Part shown: positions 1-7,587 of the stretch, in pieces
Numbering within the stretch: the stretch's first letter is position 1
Layout of the letters: each line of letters begins with the position of its first letter
Assembly: GCA_937949995.1 (NCBI GenBank)
Contig: CALFEO010000028.1
Coordinates: 13,861-77,860, forward strand
Origin: an uncultured bacterium
GTDB lineage: Bacteria; Patescibacteriota; Patescibacteriia; 2-12-FULL-60-25
DNA: 64,000 nucleotides
Direction: 5' to 3'
Made by a program: the position numbers and the translations under genes
The notes under the pieces: model-generated
What the model was told of the DNA's origin: nothing
Seen by the model: only the letters and a program-made list of their open reading frames with translations
Database searches by the model: none

Positions 1-465
1 CATGCGGATGGGCACGCGGATTGTAAATTTTGGTGCGAGCCGGAAAAATCCAAGAAAATGGGAGGAAGATGTCCGCAGTGCGGAAAATTGTTGACGATTG
101 GAGTTCTTTCGCGCGTATCTGATTTGGCGGATAGAGAACCGAATCCTGCAAAGCCGACCTCATCTGTACCTTTCAGACACGTTGTACCGCTAAAGGAATT
201 GATTGCCGATGCTTTTGGCAAGCGTCCGCAAGCCAAGGCAGTGATATTGGAATATGAAAAAATGATTAAATCGGCAAGCGAATTTGCGATTTTATTGGAT
301 TTAACAGAAAATAAATTGCTAGAATTCGCTTCACCGGAAATTACGTCGGGTATCTTGAGAATGCGGGCCGGCAATGTCAGTGTCAGGCCCGGTTACGACG
401 GAGTCTACGGCGAAATCCATGTTTACGCCGATGGAGATCATCCGAAGCAGGTTGGATTGTTTTGA
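1..465 (+). CDS. Endonuclease Q-like PHP protein, C-terminal part (5' truncated by window)
   Basis: The frame is open from base 1, so the gene starts upstream; the first ATG at 58 is internal. The visible part has a zinc-ribbon-like set of cysteines (DCKFWC near the start, then CPQCG) followed by LTIGVLSRVSDLADREP, the C-terminal signature of the EndoQ/TIGR00375 family. Those enzymes are PHP-domain nucleases that nick DNA 5' of deaminated or abasic bases. The N-terminal PHP domain is outside the window, so activity cannot be judged. Family call is good; the repair role is inference. Confidence 0.75.
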   Translation, partial: HADGHADCKFWCEPEKSKKMGGRCPQCGKLLTIGVLSRVSDLADREPNPAKPTSSVPFRHVVPLKELIADAFGKRPQAKAVILEYEKMIKSASEFAILLDLTENKLLEFASPEITSGILRMRAGNVSVRPGYDGVYGEIHVYADGDHPKQVGLF

Positions 466-516
466 TGGATTATTGCTAGTGGCTGGTAGCTGGAAGCTTG
501 TAGCTTTTAAGCTACC

Positions 517-546
517 AAAAACTCCGCCCTGACTAGAGAGCGGAGT
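517..546 (-). terminator. Rho-independent terminator of the Lys/Ala-rich gene
   Basis: Perfect 7-bp stem ACTCCGC/GCGGAGT (521-527 with 540-546). On the minus strand it is followed by a run of five T. It sits just downstream of the minus-strand gene ending at 576. Confidence 0.75.
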
Positions 547-575
547 TCCTCCTATAGGAAGAAGCTTATGAAAAA

Positions 576-728
576 TTACTTCTTCTTTTTGGCTACCTTT
601 TTCTTAGCCGGCTTTTTAGCCGCCTTTTTCTTAGGAGCTGCTTTTTTGGCTACCTTTTTCTTAGCCACCTTTTTCTTGGCTGGTTTTTTAGCCACCTTTT
701 TCTTAGCTGCTTTTTTCTTCATTGGCAT
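576..728 (-). CDS. Lys/Ala-rich histone H1-like basic protein (50 aa)
   Basis: A 50-residue protein made almost only of K, A, V and P in repeats of the type AKKKVAKK and KKPAKK, like bacterial HC1/AlgP histone H1-like tails. It probably binds DNA or RNA through charge; no folded domain is visible. The start at 728 is fixed by a strong GGGAGGTGATT Shine-Dalgarno 5 bases upstream. An extended -10 lies at 811-819 and a terminator follows the stop. The plus-strand reading (F/L/A-rich) is only its shadow. Confidence 0.8.
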   Translation of the reverse strand: MPMKKKAAKKKVAKKPAKKKVAKKKVAKKAAPKKKAAKKPAKKKVAKKKK

Positions 729-810
729 GTATAATCACCTCCCTTTCATTGTTAATTTTCCAATCGATGTTGGAAGTCGAGCTCATTAAAATGTTTTCGA
801 CTGTAATTTA

Positions 811-819
811 ATTATAACA
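811..819 (-). promoter_or_regulatory. Extended -10 promoter of the Lys/Ala-rich gene
   Basis: The minus strand reads TGTTATAAT, a full extended -10, about 80 bases before the start codon. A weak TTGCAA lies upstream at short spacing. Confidence 0.6.
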
Positions 820-836
820 TAAATTTTACATTGCAA

Positions 837-1123
837 GAATATTTTAAAGCCGCAAATATTACATAATTGTATTTTAGATTATAAAAAAATATTTTACGCA
901 TCCATTGCAATTTAATTTTGTTTACTGAAAAATTATTAAAAAAAGCCAATAAAAATGGCAAAATTTTCAGTATCAAAAATTTTTCAAAAATATTTTTTGT
1001 AAAGTGAATTTATTTTATGTTGTTTTGATTATTGTTATAAAATATTTTATCCACAATCAGAAAAATATTTATTAAAAAAATATTTATTTTGTAAATATTT
1101 TTTATCAGTAAAAAAATAATTGT
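837..1123. other. Very AT-rich intergenic region, no gene seen
   Basis: About 290 bases of A/T tracts (repeated ATATTT and AAAAATATT) between two minus-strand genes. No open frame, hairpin with T-run or RNA signature was recognised. It could be a bent upstream region for the Lys/Ala-rich gene. Confidence 0.5.
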
Positions 1124-1858
1124 TTACTGTTTTTTAAATTTGAAAGTAGATAAAATTTGTTTTTGTGATACACGAATTGTGTTTCCGCGGTTTTTATTTT
1201 TGTAAGCCGGCGGATCCAGCATCCAGATAAGATGAGTGCTTGTTCCGTTGTTGTAAACTATGTAAACCGAAGCGGTCTGTTCATTTGTTGAATTATTGAG
1301 AGATCCTGTTTTTCCGGCTATCAATCTTCCATCAACAAAGTATGCGGAATCCGTTGTTGAAGATATGCGGGATTGCAAATCTTTGGCAAATTTTTCTTGA
1401 TAAGAGGTTATCTCCAACCAATTTTGCGTGCCGTTCGCGTTATCAGTATTGCCGACGCTTATTAAATCTCCATTGTCATCGGTTGTGGTTGAGTTTGGCG
1501 GAATCATAAACGAAAGCGCCAATTGAGAGCTGATGACATTTTTCCAGTTTTCGATTTCCGATTGATTTATAAACAAAGGCTCGGCTATCGCCAATAAAGA
1601 TCTTTCATACATTAGAGATTGCAGAGCCGATTGAGCCTTTTCCACCTCTTGATTGGCCTGCAGAAGTTTATTATTGGCTTCTTCGATTGCCAGCTGGCTG
1701 TTTTGCATGGCTGTTTGCGCCTCCAGTCTGGCTTTATTGGCTTCTTCGGCCAAGGTTTGCCTGTCTTGATTGGCAAGATATAAAAAATAACCCGTACCGA
1801 TGCCAACGATGATTGCGCCCAATAGTATGTAAAGCAATACAGACCAGATTTTTTTCAT
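1124..1858 (-). CDS. Unknown membrane-anchored coiled-coil protein
   Basis: Not recognised. The chosen start (MKKIWS) gives one N-terminal membrane segment (about residues 6-26), then a coiled coil rich in Q, E, A and N (about 30-85), then a globular domain of about 155 residues with several N-S/T sequons and FVDGRLIAGKTGS. It is probably an inner-membrane protein with its bulk outside. A TATAAT lies 9 bases before the ATG and there is no Shine-Dalgarno, so the mRNA is probably leaderless. An ATG nine codons earlier is in frame but lies upstream of that -10. Confidence 0.65.
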   Translation of the reverse strand: MKKIWSVLLYILLGAIIVGIGTGYFLYLANQDRQTLAEEANKARLEAQTAMQNSQLAIEEANNKLLQANQEVEKAQSALQSLMYERSLLAIAEPLFINQSEIENWKNVISSQLALSFMIPPNSTTTDDNGDLISVGNTDNANGTQNWLEITSYQEKFAKDLQSRISSTTDSAYFVDGRLIAGKTGSLNNSTNEQTASVYIVYNNGTSTHLIWMLDPPAYKNKNRGNTIRVSQKQILSTFKFKKQ

Positions 1859-1955
1859 ATTGCAACGATTATAATAAGCCGTCATCTTAATGTCGAGCTG
1901 ACTAAAGTTTTTGCACGATATTGACTTATTTTGTTAAAAAGGATAATCTCTACTT

Positions 1956-2085
1956 TGCAAAATAGTTCATCAAGTTAAAAGTAACAAGTTCGTCAGGAGT
2001 TCATCAAGTTAAAAGTAACAAGTTCATCAAGATTACTTTTGTCTATCTTGAAAAACTTTAATCTTTTGTCTTGATGAACTCATCC
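1956..2085. repeat. Family B repeat ('GTTCATCAAG/AAGTAACAAG') before tRNA-Ala
   Basis: Direct copies of AGTTCATCAAGTTAAAAGTA are followed by an inverted arm ending CTTGATGAACT, so the block can fold on itself. The same words recur near 4.3, 26.2, 32.8, 33.6, 34.6 and 59.5 kb. Confidence 0.8.
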
Positions 2086-2087
2086 CG

Positions 2088-2164
2088 GGGCCTTTAGCTC
2101 AGCTGGCTAGAGCACCGCGTTTGCAACGCGGGGGTCGAGGGTTCGAATCCCTCAAGGTCCACCA
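2088..2164 (+). tRNA. tRNA-Ala (anticodon TGC)
   Basis: Full cloverleaf: acceptor GGGCCTT/AAGGTCC with the alanine identity pair G3:U70, anticodon loop TTTGCAA, T-loop GGTTCGAATCC-like, discriminator A and encoded CCA (2162-2164). A terminator follows directly. Confidence 0.97.
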
Positions 2165-2165
2165 A

Positions 2166-2187
2166 AAAATCCCTACCGGGATTTTTT
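2166..2187 (+). terminator. Terminator after tRNA-Ala
   Basis: AATCCC-TACC-GGGATT stem-loop followed by a T run, two bases after the tRNA CCA. Confidence 0.85.
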
Positions 2188-2295
2188 TAATTACCGATTA
2201 TCAATTATCAATTACCAATTTACGTGTCCCTACGGGAATTTTGTATATAATAAAGCCGCAGAGCGATACAATCATTGTTAATTGATAATTGATTG

Positions 2296-2346
2296 CACCA
2301 CCTCCCCCTCGCCTTCGCTCGGGTACTCCTCCTTAATAAGGAGGAG
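2296..2346. repeat. Palindromic family P repeat copy (CTCCTTAATAAGGAG core)
   Basis: Contains a perfect palindrome around CTCCTCCTTAATAAGGAGGAG plus a C-rich arm and a small TCGCCTTCGCTCGG hairpin. The layout matches the copies at 15.7, 16.5, 57.6, 58.07 and 58.87 kb. Confidence 0.65.
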
Positions 2347-2365
2347 AGTTTGGTAAAAACAGGTT

Positions 2366-2423
2366 TTTGTCATTTCGAACGCATGTGAGAAATCTCCACT
2401 GTTATTACCAACCAAATGACAAA
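2366..2423. repeat. Short element with inverted ends TTTGTCATTT/AAATGACAAA
   Basis: Perfect 10-bp inverted repeats (2366-2375 and 2414-2423) enclose a stretch resembling the 'CATTTCGA...GAGAAATCTC' repeats scattered in many bacterial genomes. Only one copy is seen in this window. Confidence 0.45.
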
Positions 2424-2473
2424 GTGAGGGATCTTTGTGGAAATGAGATAATAATGTTTCCACAGTGCATGAC

Positions 2474-2502
2474 TTGCATTTGTCTGATAGGCATTGTATA
2501 AC
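2474..2502 (+). promoter_or_regulatory. Promoter of the copper operon
   Basis: TTGCAT (2474-2479), 17-base spacer, TATAAC (2497-2502). The operator palindrome starts at the next base, covering the expected transcription start. Confidence 0.75.
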
Positions 2503-2521
2503 ATACCTATACCCTAGGTAT
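2503..2521 (+). promoter_or_regulatory. CsoR-type operator
   Basis: Perfect inverted repeat ATACCTA-TACCC-TAGGTAT, directly downstream of the -10 and upstream of csoR. It resembles known CsoR sites (TATACCC/GGGTATA-like halves). Binding there would block initiation; Cu(I) would release it. The role is inferred from position and symmetry. Confidence 0.7.
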
Positions 2522-2559
2522 TGATTAAAGTATCCAGCAACCATAAGAAAATTATTTTT

Positions 2560-2847
2560 ATGAAAAAAGGAACGCATATTTGCCATAGTGAGAAAACTTT
2601 GATTAATTTGAAAAAAGCGCGCAGTCATTTGGATAAAGTAATAAAAATGAAAGAAAGAGGGGAGTATTGTATTGATGTTATTCAACAAAATCTTGCGGTT
2701 ATTGGTTTATTGAAGTCTGCAAATCAAGCATTAATGGAGGGTCATTTGAATACATGTTTTTCGGATGCAGTTAAATCGAAAAATACCGTAAAACAAAAAG
2801 ATATGATAGCTGAAATATTAAAAGTATCCACTTTGTCATCCAAATAA
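2560..2847 (+). CDS. csoR: CsoR-family copper-sensing transcriptional repressor
   Basis: A 95-residue DUF156/CsoR protein. The three Cu(I) ligands are present at the family spacing: Cys in EYCIDV, His 25 residues later in EGHLNTC, and Cys four residues after that, matching Cys36/His61/Cys65 of the Mycobacterium protein. This points to copper rather than nickel (RcnR) or formaldehyde (FrmR). The ATG at 2560 is preferred over the TTG at 2521, which lies inside the operator. The next gene starts one base after the stop, so it heads a copper operon and probably represses itself. Confidence 0.9.
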   Translation: MKKGTHICHSEKTLINLKKARSHLDKVIKMKERGEYCIDVIQQNLAVIGLLKSANQALMEGHLNTCFSDAVKSKNTVKQKDMIAEILKVSTLSSK

Positions 2848-2848
2848 T

Positions 2849-4201
2849 ATGCTGAAAGATAATAAATCGGAAACCGAAAGAGAACAATGTAAAATATTGC
2901 GGATAAAGGGCATGAAATGTGTCTCATGTGAGGCGATTATTGAAGATGAGCTGAATGGTTTGGATGGAATAAATGTACATAAAGTTGACTCCAAGACGCA
3001 AACCGCCATATTAAGCTCTGACAAGGGAATTGATTTGAAAATTGTACAAAGTAAGTTGAATAAACTTGGTTATCAGGCTTCTTTTGATGACTCCATTAAT
3101 GAAATTAAACAAAAAGCCACATTTGAGCAATGGTTTTGGTCTTTTGCTATAGTCGGTTTGTTATATTTGGTTTACAAACTTGTGAGTTTTGTGGATTTGG
3201 GCTTTGATGCTTTTGATATGTCCAATGTTACTTTGGGTGTGGCTTTGGCGATCGGAATAGTCGCCTCCATGTCCACTTGTCTGGCGGTTGTCGGAGCCGT
3301 GGTTGTGTCTTTCGCGGCCAAGTATGAAACGCGAGGATCTTTTTTTCAATCCAATATTAAACCGCATTTTTTGTTTCATGCGGGAAGATTGGCCGCTTTT
3401 GCGGTTTTTGGCGGAATATTGGGCTTGGTGGGGAGCTGGTTCAGCCCTTCGATTTCGTTTACGGCGGTTTTTACAATTGTCATCGCCTTGATTTTAGCTT
3501 GGCTGGGTTTGCAAATTATGGGTTTGATGCCTTCGCTTTCATCGGCAGGTTTTCATTTACCAAAAGGTATAATGAAATATTGGAATAAAATAAAAAATTC
3601 GGATCACCCTTTGACTCCGGTTTTATTGGGAGGGATGACGTTTTTTTTACCGTGCGGATTTACTCAAAGCATGCAATTGTTCGCTGTAGCTTCCGGCAGT
3701 ATTACAACGGGAGCTTTGACGATGTTGTTTTTTGCTCTGGGTACCACGCCGATTTTATTGGGCATCGGTATCGCTACCACAAGATTTAAGAATTACAAAT
3801 CTTTGATTATCAATAATGCAATCGGCATAATTGTTATTGTTTTTGCGTTTTTTACCTTATCTTCCGGTTTGGCTATGGCGGGAATCAGTTTGAACTTGTC
3901 CAATGTTTCCGGTGCTCAAACGTCAATTGCGAAAAATAATCTTCAAGAAATTCGCATGACGGTCGATTTTGACGGTTTTACTCCCAATCAATTTGTTTTG
4001 CAAAAAGGTGTTCCGGTGCGCTGGATTATCGACGGTAAAAGAGTCAGCGGATGTACGAATGAAATCATTGTTCCGGATTTGAACATCAGAAAAAAGATTA
4101 TTTCCGGTGAAAATATTGTCGAGTTTACTCCGCAAACAGAAGGCACCATCTCTTTCAGTTGCTGGATGGGGATGGTGAAGGGGAAGTTTATCGTCAAATA
4201 A
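2849..4201 (+). CDS. HMA - TauE/SafE (DsbD-like) membrane - cupredoxin fusion protein
   Basis: 450 residues in three parts. An N-terminal heavy-metal-associated domain carries GMKCVSC (residues about 21-27). A six-to-seven-segment membrane domain of the TauE/SafE/DsbD type (about 95-360) has Cys in STCLAVVGA and PCGFTQ. A C-terminal cupredoxin-like domain (about 365-450) has Cys in SGCTNEI and the CWMGM ligand loop. This architecture suggests Cu(I) is passed between cytosolic and outside domains, or that thiols are reduced for copper proteins. It lies between csoR and copA. Precise activity is inferred. Confidence 0.82.
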   Translation: MLKDNKSETEREQCKILRIKGMKCVSCEAIIEDELNGLDGINVHKVDSKTQTAILSSDKGIDLKIVQSKLNKLGYQASFDDSINEIKQKATFEQWFWSFAIVGLLYLVYKLVSFVDLGFDAFDMSNVTLGVALAIGIVASMSTCLAVVGAVVVSFAAKYETRGSFFQSNIKPHFLFHAGRLAAFAVFGGILGLVGSWFSPSISFTAVFTIVIALILAWLGLQIMGLMPSLSSAGFHLPKGIMKYWNKIKNSDHPLTPVLLGGMTFFLPCGFTQSMQLFAVASGSITTGALTMLFFALGTTPILLGIGIATTRFKNYKSLIINNAIGIIVIVFAFFTLSSGLAMAGISLNLSNVSGAQTSIAKNNLQEIRMTVDFDGFTPNQFVLQKGVPVRWIIDGKRVSGCTNEIIVPDLNIRKKIISGENIVEFTPQTEGTISFSCWMGMVKGKFIVK

Positions 4202-4202
4202 G

Positions 4203-4265
4203 CCACTAGCTACTAGCTACTAGCTACTAGCTACTAGCTACTAGCTACTAGCTACTAGCTACTAG
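4203..4265. repeat. Tandem 7-base repeat (CTACTAG)n, family E
   Basis: About nine near-perfect units of ACTAGCT/AGCTACT in tandem between the TauE fusion and copA. Related degenerate arrays lie at 480-515, 51.27-51.34 kb and 63.95-64.0 kb. Confidence 0.9.
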
Positions 4266-4289
4266 CTCTCTGAAGCTAAAAGTTTATCA

Positions 4290-4515
4290 AACCAAGTAAC
4301 AAGTTCATCCCACTACGCAATAAGCTACGCGGGACAGGTCAAGTCTAAAGTTTATCTCACCAAGTAACAAGTTCATCAAGTCTAAAGTTCTTCAAGAGTT
4401 ACTTAAGCCTCTCTTTATGAACTTTAGACTTTCAACTTGATGAACTCCTGATGAACTTGTTACTTTTAACTTGATGAACTCCTGATGAACTTGTTACTTT
4501 TAACTTGATAAACTA
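4290..4515. repeat. Family B repeat cluster upstream of copA
   Basis: Several direct copies of AAGTAACAAGTTCATC, then GAGTTACTTAAGCCTCTC, then inverted copies (AACTTTAGACTT, CTTGATGAACTTGTTAC). It separates copA from the upstream cistrons, so copA may need read-through or a promoter at the end of the repeat. Confidence 0.8.
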
Positions 4516-4522
4516 CCTTATT

Positions 4523-6685
4523 ATGATGAAAAAGATTATAAAAATATCGGGGATGGATTGTGCTTCTTGCGCAGTTAGTATCCAAAATAGTTTGCAAAAG
4601 CTTGATGGAATCAATGAAGCGAGTGTTAATTTTGCGCTGGGCAAAGCCAAAGTTGTTTATGATGATACAAAAATTAACGATGTACAAATAGCGGAAGCCG
4701 TTAAACAAGCCGGGAATTATCGAGTGGTTGATGCGGGTATAGACAAAGACGGTGATAGCACGAATACGGATGCGCGCAAAGCTAAAATTACTTTTATTAA
4801 TGCTCTGATATTGGCCATACCGGTTGCGTTAACAATGTTTTTAGAGCCTGTTTTTGGAATTAAGATGATAAATGTTGATTTGGGAATGTGGCTGACGGCA
4901 ACATTCACTTTTGTGATTGTGTATATTTTCGGTTATCAATTTCATAAAGGAATGTTTGTCAGACTCAAAACTTTTTCCGCCGGAATGGATACTTTGGTTT
5001 CGATCGGTACAAGCTCCGCGTTTGTTTATAGTGTTTACGCGATGTTTACAATGCAGCATGTATATTTTGAAACTGCGGCGATTATCATCACTTTTATTTT
5101 GCTGGGTAAATATCTCGAAGTGAAAAGCAAGGGAAAGGCTTCAAATGCGATTCAAAAATTATTATCTTTGGGAGTAAAAACGGCGCACTTGGAAACGGAG
5201 ACGGGTGAAAAAGAAGTTATGATTGAAGATGTAAAAATCGGTGATATTTTGTTGGTGAAACCCGGTGAAAAAATTCCTTTGGATGGCAAGATAGTATCCG
5301 GGTTGAGTTATGTTGATGAGTCGATGTTGACGGGTGAGAGTTTACCGGTAGAAAAGAGAGAGGGGAGCGAGGTTTTTGGATCAACCGTTAATCAGATGGG
5401 GGCAATCAGGATTAAAGTCACGAGTATCGGCGAAGACACTGTCTTGGCGCGTATTATCGCATTGGTTGAAAATGCACAAATGCAAAAAGCTCCGATTCAA
5501 TTATTGGTCGATAAGGTTGCGGGAGTGTTTGCCCCGGCGGTGATTGTTGTCGCCGTAATTTCTTTTAGCGGTTGGATGCTTGCCGGAGCGGGCTTGGAAT
5601 TTGCCCTTATTTCAGCGGTGGCGGTTTTGATTATAGCTTGCCCTTGCGCATTGGGATTGGCTACTCCAACCGCAATAATGGTGGGGAGCGGAAAGGCGGC
5701 AGAGAGGGGCGTATTTATAAAAAAATCGCAAAGTTTGGAAATGGCACATAAAATCAATACCATTGTTTTTGATAAAACCGGAACGCTGACAAAAGGAGTG
5801 CCGGAAATTACGAGTGTATTTGTTTATGATGATTTTATAAAAACTGATTTAATGCGTTTGGCCGCGGCCGTGGAAAGAGAGAGCGAGCATGCTTTGGCAA
5901 AAGCTTTTTTAACTTATATTGAAACTCATGGCTTGGATTTACCGCGAGCGGATAATGTTTCAGCTGTGAAGGGAAAAGGAGTTAAGGGTGTTATTGGTAA
6001 TGATGTTGTTATCGCAGGAAACACGGCGATGGTATTGGATTTGGGATTAGAGTTGAACCAACGCATGATTATCGATTTGGAGCAGTTAACGGGCGCAGGA
6101 AATACTCCGATATTCATAATTATCAATGATAAAATTGCCGGTTTGGTGGGTGCGGCCGATCAAATAAGAGAAACCAGCAAAGAGGCCATTGCAGAGCTTC
6201 AAAAGCGCGGTATGGAGGTTTATATGATTACCGGTGATAATCATAAGACGGCAGTTTCGATTGCCAATCAATTAAAAATTCAAAATGTGATCGCGGAAGT
6301 GTTACCGGAACAAAAAGCCGAAGAAGTGAAAAAGCTGCAATCTCAAGGCAGACTTGTGGCTTTTGCAGGGGATGGAATAAATGATGCGCCGGCTTTGGCC
6401 CAAGCGGATTTGGGAATGGCTGTTGGTACGGGTACGGATATTGCGATAGAAACAGGGGATGTGGTTTTGATGACCGGAGATCCGCGTAAGGCTTTGGAAG
6501 CGATTGATATTTCAGCCGATACTTACAAGGCTATTAAACAAAATTTATTTTTTGCTTTTATGTACAATGTTGCGGCTATTCCGCTCGCGGGTTTGGGATT
6601 GCTAAATCCCATGATAGCGGCCGCGGCTATGAGCTTAAGCTCGGTTTCGGTTGTAGTGAACAGTTTGAGGATTAACCGCAAATGA
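4523..6685 (+). CDS. copA: Cu(I)-exporting P1B-type ATPase CopA
   Basis: About 720 residues. One N-terminal HMA domain (GMDCASC) precedes eight membrane segments; the transmembrane motif is CPC in [13 protein letters not shown], the phosphorylation site is DKTGTLTKG, the nucleotide-domain HP is in SEHALAKAF and the hinge is [10 protein letters not shown]. The C-terminal YN and MSLSSVSVV motifs are those of Cu(I) rather than Zn pumps. It exports Cu(I) from the cytoplasm. Two tandem ATGs (4523, 4526) are both plausible. It follows csoR and the TauE fusion across a repeat block, so joint copper control is likely but not proven. Confidence 0.92.
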   Translation: MMKKIIKISGMDCASCAVSIQNSLQKLDGINEASVNFALGKAKVVYDDTKINDVQIAEAVKQAGNYRVVDAGIDKDGDSTNTDARKAKITFINALILAIPVALTMFLEPVFGIKMINVDLGMWLTATFTFVIVYIFGYQFHKGMFVRLKTFSAGMDTLVSIGTSSAFVYSVYAMFTMQHVYFETAAIIITFILLGKYLEVKSKGKASNAIQKLLSLGVKTAHLETETGEKEVMIEDVKIGDILLVKPGEKIPLDGKIVSGLSYVDESMLTGESLPVEKREGSEVFGSTVNQMGAIRIKVTSIGEDTVLARIIALVENAQMQKAPIQLLVDKVAGVFAPAVIVVAVISFSGWMLAGAGLEFALISAVAVLIIACPCALGLATPTAIMVGSGKAAERGVFIKKSQSLEMAHKINTIVFDKTGTLTKGVPEITSVFVYDDFIKTDLMRLAAAVERESEHALAKAFLTYIETHGLDLPRADNVSAVKGKGVKGVIGNDVVIAGNTAMVLDLGLELNQRMIIDLEQLTGAGNTPIFIIINDKIAGLVGAADQIRETSKEAIAELQKRGMEVYMITGDNHKTAVSIANQLKIQNVIAEVLPEQKAEEVKKLQSQGRLVAFAGDGINDAPALAQADLGMAVGTGTDIAIETGDVVLMTGDPRKALEAIDISADTYKAIKQNLFFAFMYNVAAIPLAGLGLLNPMIAAAAMSLSSVSVVVNSLRINRK

Positions 6686-6708
6686 AAAACCAACCTTTGT
6701 GAGGTTGG
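6685..6708 (-). terminator. Terminator of the YfiH-like gene
   Basis: CCAACCT-TTGTG-AGGTTGG stem; on the minus strand it is followed by TTTTT. It overlaps the last base of copA. On the plus strand no T run follows. Confidence 0.8.
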
Positions 6709-6715
6709 AAGATGT

Positions 6716-7510
6716 TCAGCGAAGTCCGATTACGGCCAGCATGCGACGCGGGTCTTTGCCGTTGCTGGCATGATTGGAGAAAAAATCATCGGAAACCGCT
6801 GTGCAGGCGGTGTTGAATTCGATGTTTGTTTCGGCGGCGCCCGCAGTCAACAGATCCTCGAGGATTTTTTCTTTGATATCGAACGATTCGGCTTGTTCGG
6901 GAGTGATCAGCGTATGCAGATACCTTTTGTAAAGCCCGCTTTTGCGCAAATCGTATTGATCTTTGCCGATACAGGGACCGATGAAGAACAATGTTTCGCC
7001 GACCATTGAATTGAAACATTCAGACATGTTTTGCAAGGTGCGGGCGATAATGCCGGAAAATAGAGTGGCCGTGCTGGCGTGAATCAGTCCGAAGATTCTT
7101 TGGTACGGGTTGTAGACGAAAATCGCTCCGCAATCAGCCGGTCTGATTGTAATAAGACACCCGCGATGCTTGCTGAAGCAGGCATCGATGCCGCGAAAAG
7201 CATCGGAAGCTGAAGAGAAAATCAACGAGCCTTTGAAAAATTTTCTGGTTTCGTTGGAGTATTTGTCTATTTCCGTGTAACCTCTTCGCGCGATTCTTGG
7301 CGCGACCAAAGCGACGTTGCCGGTGTGGCGCAATTCGGGATTGAGGATTTCGTAACCATCAGGATCAACGTTCAGTTTTGCGTAAAATGCCCGATTGTTT
7401 TTTTCGGCTTCGGAATCATATTTTTTGTACGACATGTTGCCGTCAACGGCCGTGGAAAAACCAACGATCAACTCGGGAAATTGTGAGAGAGCTTGGGATT
7501 GAATCAACAT
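6716..7510 (-). CDS. YfiH/LACC1-family (DUF152) protein, divergent
   Basis: Family members are multicopper polyphenol oxidase-like or purine-nucleoside phosphorolytic enzymes. The three zinc ligands can be placed: His62 (RHTGN, usual QVHG), Cys127 (PADC) and His144 (IHAS), with the 17-residue Cys-His spacing of E. coli YfiH. The usual HAGWRG motif has become HASTATL, so the substrate site has drifted. GPCIG is kept. The ATG at 7510 is preceded by AGGGGGT; a TTGACA-17-TAATAA promoter lies at 7533-7561. Next to copA but transcribed towards it, so not in its operon. Confidence 0.72.
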   Translation of the reverse strand: MLIQSQALSQFPELIVGFSTAVDGNMSYKKYDSEAEKNNRAFYAKLNVDPDGYEILNPELRHTGNVALVAPRIARRGYTEIDKYSNETRKFFKGSLIFSSASDAFRGIDACFSKHRGCLITIRPADCGAIFVYNPYQRIFGLIHASTATLFSGIIARTLQNMSECFNSMVGETLFFIGPCIGKDQYDLRKSGLYKRYLHTLITPEQAESFDIKEKILEDLLTAGAAETNIEFNTACTAVSDDFFSNHASNGKDPRRMLAVIGLR

Positions 7511-7532
7511 CAATACCCCCTTTCGCAGGGTT

Positions 7533-7561
7533 TTATTATCAAAAATCGCTTATTTTGTCAA
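7533..7561 (-). promoter_or_regulatory. Promoter of the YfiH-like gene
   Basis: TTGACA, 17-base spacer, TAATAA on the minus strand, giving a short leader with a Shine-Dalgarno. Confidence 0.75.
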
Positions 7562-7587
7562 GAATCGGATGTGATTGCCGGGTTTAT

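Noticed and set aside
568..789. Plus-strand F/L/A-rich open frame of 73 codons
   Set aside because: It is the complement of the Lys/Ala-rich gene, which has a strong ribosome-binding site, promoter and terminator on the minus strand.
2521..2559. TTG start for csoR at 2521
   Set aside because: It lies in the operator at the transcription start; the ATG at 2560 gives the normal family length.
4203..4265. Tandem CTACTAG array as a CRISPR array
   Set aside because: Units are 7 bases with no unique spacers, and there are no cas genes nearby.
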